Shown: piece after piece, positions 21,930-23,345 of the stretch
Layout: every line of letters starts with the position of its first letter
Numbering within the stretch: position 1 is the first letter of the stretch
Assembly: GCA_900550645.1 (NCBI GenBank)
Contig: URTA01000041.1
Location: forward strand, 1 to 23,345
DNA from: an uncultured Porphyromonadaceae bacterium
GTDB lineage: Bacteria; Bacteroidota; Bacteroidia; Bacteroidales; Muribaculaceae
Reading direction: 5' to 3'
DNA: 23,345 bases
Translations under genes and position numbers: made by a program
Notes under the pieces: generated by a model
The model's database searches: none
The model's input: only the letters and a program-made list of their open reading frames with translations
Told to the model about the DNA's origin: nothing

Positions 21930-23345
21930 TTACTTGGCTACGTGCTTCTCGCCGTTCAGGATATAGACAGTACCCGGCAGCGGGTTGCGTATCTCCCTGC
22001 CGTTCAGGTCATACATCTTGTTGTCAACTATCCGCGTACCGCCTGTGTCGAAACCGACTTCCGGCATGCCCGCACTGTACGCCGGAGCATCAAAATCCGC
22101 CGCAGTGAATATCACGTTGCCCTCAGCATCCGTCACATTGTTCAGAAAAACAAGAGCAGACCCTGTCCCATGGACCATTGCCAGGAACTGCGGCAGGCAT
22201 AAATAGCCTTTGTTCGAGCCGATACCCTCAACGAATATGATTTCTCCGTCTTCTTTGATGTCGTTGCAAGTAACGACTATTCTTTTTCGTATGATGCCGT
22301 TTACAAGTATCTTGTCTGCCTGAGTTACTGTCACATCATACAGGAATTTGGGATAGCCGCTCATCATGTACTTGTATCCTTCAGAAGCACTGAAATCGCA
22401 GGCCAGAGCTTCTTCGCCAGTTCCCAATACATGTTCTCCATCTGGATAAGGGTACAGTTCATTTATGATGTCGCCGTCAACGAGAGTATAGATTTTGTTC
22501 CCTGTCTGGCGCATGTAGCCGACCTTGTATTCGTCATTGTCAACGATTGGGAAATACTCTTCTCCAAACAGTATTTCTGGTGTTCCGAATTTAAGAGTGG
22601 CCGTTTGATGTTCTGTGTCACCAAAAGTGTCGATGTAGAGATCATAGTTCCAAGTCTTGCCTTCCTGCACAAGCGGGCGGTAGGCTGGCGCATCGAAGTC
22701 CGCCTTTGTAAACAGCACGTTCCCTTCTGCATCCGTCACTTCATTGATTTTTACCAATGCTGTAGTGCCTGTACAAAACGGAACAAATTCAGGCAAATGA
22801 ACATACCCCCAATTTATGCCTATGCCCTCGATTATTTCATAATCGAGACCCGTCCCATACTCAGGCTTTACAATCATACGTTTGCGCTCAACTCCATTGA
22901 TCATGATGTTGTCAACAGACGATACCGTCACCTTTTCTTTGCTGTAAGAACCGCAATAGCCAGTTAAATCTACTGCAACGTTGTCCGCGACAGATATGGA
23001 TTCATAAGTATCTCCGGGATTAGCGTCAAAGTCGTATACAAGATACTCTTCGCTTTCGCCATTGACGTCACCCCCATTCTTCGCATATATCCATATATGA
23101 ATACACTTTGTTGCCTTCCTGACGCAGATACGCATACAGTTCATTGGTTTCAACGTCCCTAAGAGGATAATATGTTTTGCCATGGATTTCCTCAGCACTG
23201 CCGATGCGCATTGACACCTCGGAAGAAGAGGGATAATGCCCTACTAAACCAGCATATACGGTGTGTTTCCATGTCTTGCCTTCCTGCACAAGCGGCTCGT
23301 ATGCGTATCCGCTGACAGACGACAGTACCGCCACCGTCAGCATCA
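21930..23345 (-). pseudogene. Secreted duplicated-domain protein with sorting-like tail, frameshifted and 5'-partial
   Basis: The N-terminal part reads in one frame from the right edge (MLTVAVLSSVSGYAYEPLV, the end of a signal peptide) and stops at 23068. The rest reads in another frame from about 23075 to 21930. Removing one base from the run of five C at 23071-23075 joins them smoothly as EEWGDVNGESEEYL. The restored protein has two repeats of about 190-200 residues, each beginning PLVQEGKTW and ending near VTDAEGNV(L/I)FT(K/A)ADFDAPAY. It ends with IVDNKMYDLNGREIRNPLPGTVYILNG, a sorting-like tail of the kind seen on secreted Bacteroidales proteins. The true start is probably just beyond the window. 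I do not recognise the repeat as a named family, and the function is unknown. Confidence 0.75.

Overview
The window looks like a chromosome segment of a Bacteroidales bacterium, probably a Muribaculaceae-type gut species. Three things support this. Nearly every transcription unit starts with the Bacteroidetes promoter pattern (TTG or TTTG, about 19-21 bp, then TAnnTTTG), and Shine-Dalgarno sites are not obvious. The protein set is typical: a TonB-dependent receptor with DUF4876 and DUF6850 partners, secreted proteins with type IX sorting-like tails, a DUF4143 ATPase and MeaB. The backbone genes are GC-rich, while a few accessory genes are visibly more AT-rich. The assignment rests on reading alone, with no database search.

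Layout. At 1-46 is the first part of a minus-strand exported protein. At 162-1157 a cassette holding its own promoter, a 56-aa ORF and a toxin-like GNAT acetyltransferase is bracketed by two 57-bp direct repeats. At 1270-11693 lies a divergent locus: a secreted type IX-tail protein on the minus strand faces a four-gene plus-strand operon (TonB-dependent receptor, DUF4876 lipoprotein, DUF6850 outer-membrane protein, M16 metalloprotease). The gap between them carries two related palindromes, each centred 38.5 bp from the end of one promoter's -7 box. A receptor plus a periplasmic M16 protease resembles FusA/FusC and YddB/PqqL, so import of a small protein or peptide followed by proteolysis is a reasonable hypothesis.

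At 11828-15315 two P-loop ATPases, a KAP-family NTPase and an AAA/DUF4143 protein, converge on each other. They are bracketed on both sides by a 23-bp-period repeat (core TTTCGCTGTTTTGAGG, two copies left and three right). At 15442-20378 is a redox and protein-export operon: a NapH/NapG-like polyferredoxin interrupted by an in-frame amber codon, an exported ferredoxin-tailed aldo/keto reductase with a Tat-like lipoprotein signal, a DUF1893 protein with a cysteine-rich tail, an ECF-S-like membrane protein, TatA and TatC. The translocon is therefore encoded with two likely substrates.

At 20447-23345, all on the minus strand, are tRNA-Lys(UUU), meaB, and a duplicated-domain secreted protein whose frame is broken at a run of five C and which runs off the window edge. 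The best candidates for undescribed biology are the repeat-bracketed GNAT cassette, the symmetric divergent operators with their uptake operon, and the repeat-bracketed ATPase pair.
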